Part shown: one piece after another, positions 12,542 through 12,865 of the stretch
Position numbering within the stretch: position 1 is the first letter of the stretch
Layout: every line of letters begins with the position of its first letter
Source: Minisyncoccota bacterium
Lineage (GTDB): Bacteria > Patescibacteriota > Minisyncoccia > Phycocordibacterales > UBA2100
DNA: 12,865 nucleotides
NCBI GenBank assembly: GCA_016763615.1
Contig: JAESTJ010000009.1
Span: forward strand, 1-12,865
Direction of reading: 5' to 3'
Translations under genes and position numbers: made by a program
Notes under the pieces: model-generated
What the model was told of the DNA's origin: nothing
Seen by the model: only the letters and a program-made list of their open reading frames with translations
Database searches by the model: none

Positions 12542-12550
12542 AGTATAACA
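12542..12550 (-). promoter_or_regulatory. Extended -10 promoter of the P-loop kinase gene
   Basis: The minus strand reads TGTTATACT, twelve bases before the ATG at 12529, the same spacing as in ppa. Between this promoter and the next stop codon at 12705 I see nothing else. Confidence 0.55.
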
Positions 12551-12704
12551 AATAATCAAACCTTCTCCGTTTTTATATGCATAACTACAATTCACTGTGT
12601 GGGATAGTGGAATCGACTACCTTTACTAAGTATCATTTGCGCCTTTAGAACGCTAGATCCCGAATGTTTTTGTATGAGGACATGCAATACCTGTTCGACT
12701 TACT

Positions 12705-12865
12705 CTATTGATCTATGAGTTTTCGCAGCAATTCATTGGTATCTATTTTGTCAGAATTGTCTTGAATGAAACTAAACATAGATAATACGAGTTTCTGAAT
12801 TTCCGAATTGCGCACCTCTACAATAATTTCTTCGTTCATAGCAATTAAATAAAGCGCCTCTTTAA
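12705..12865 (-). CDS. C-terminal end of an unrecognised gene, cut by the window edge
   Basis: An open frame enters from the right edge and ends at a TAG at 12707-12705. The visible 52 complete codons read KEALYLIAMNEEIIVEV, then a helix-like NSEIQKLVLSMFSFIQ, and finish TNELLRKLIDQ. An internal ATG at 12839 would give a 44-residue protein by itself, but the frame stays open to the edge, so a longer gene is as likely. No family is recognised. Confidence 0.45.
   Translation of the reverse strand, partial: KEALYLIAMNEEIIVEVRNSEIQKLVLSMFSFIQDNSDKIDTNELLRKLIDQ

Noticed and set aside
1..12865. CRISPR arrays, insertion sequences and transposase genes
   Set aside because: No regularly spaced repeats, and no transposase or integrase motifs in either strand. 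The only mobile-type enzyme is the DGR reverse transcriptase, whose motifs and TR/VR pair exclude a group II intron or retron.

Overview
The window looks like a piece of a small bacterial genome, most likely Candidate Phyla Radiation (Patescibacteria, Parcubacteria-like). This is an inference from several signs: moderately AT-rich DNA, a trigger factor without its PPIase domain, a NusA with a long acidic tail, housekeeping genes that seem to start almost at their transcription start, and a compact diversity-generating retroelement (DGR), a system known to be common in this group. UGA is used as a stop, so the code is standard.

Layout from left to right. nusA (33-1379, +) and ppa (1454-1984, -) converge on a shared terminator. 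Two cell-envelope genes follow on the + strand: a secreted, charged coiled-coil protein (2158-3135) and a small single-pass membrane protein (3159-3572). Next is an imperfect repeat of about 70 bp (3601-3669) and a bidirectional terminator. The DGR fills 3728 to about 6245. Reading its minus strand, the order is: target gene with variable repeat VR (6198-5554), terminator, a probable promoter, template repeat TR (5234-5139), terminator, avd on the opposite strand (4717-5121, +), and the reverse transcriptase (4740-3742). TR and VR are 96 bp and differ at 15 places. On the coding strand 14 of these fall on TR adenines, the hallmark of A-specific mutagenic homing, and they change 11 residues near the C-terminus of the target.

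After a divergent spacer with a long perfect inverted repeat come tig (6497-7573), clpP (7622-8236), a RHH/RelE-ParE type II toxin-antitoxin pair (8390-8865), rny (9162-10691) and an HU gene (10912-11190), all +. A second copy of the 70 bp repeat and another bidirectional terminator follow HU. The right end is on the minus strand: a prolyl-tRNA editing protein of the YbaK/PrdX type, a P-loop FlaR-like kinase, and the C-terminal end of an unrecognised gene running off the window.

The housekeeping genes cover transcription elongation, pyrophosphate removal, nascent-chain folding, proteolysis, mRNA decay, nucleoid structure and translation quality control. The DGR is the accessory system: RT and Avd copy the TR RNA with errors at A and replace the VR, diversifying the surface of one cytoplasm-predicted protein. 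The points most worth checking are the divergent avd/RT pair whose 5' ends overlap, the apparent stand-alone TR RNA ending inside avd, the recurrent extended -10 promoters 7-12 bp from start codons, and two families of dispersed repeats.
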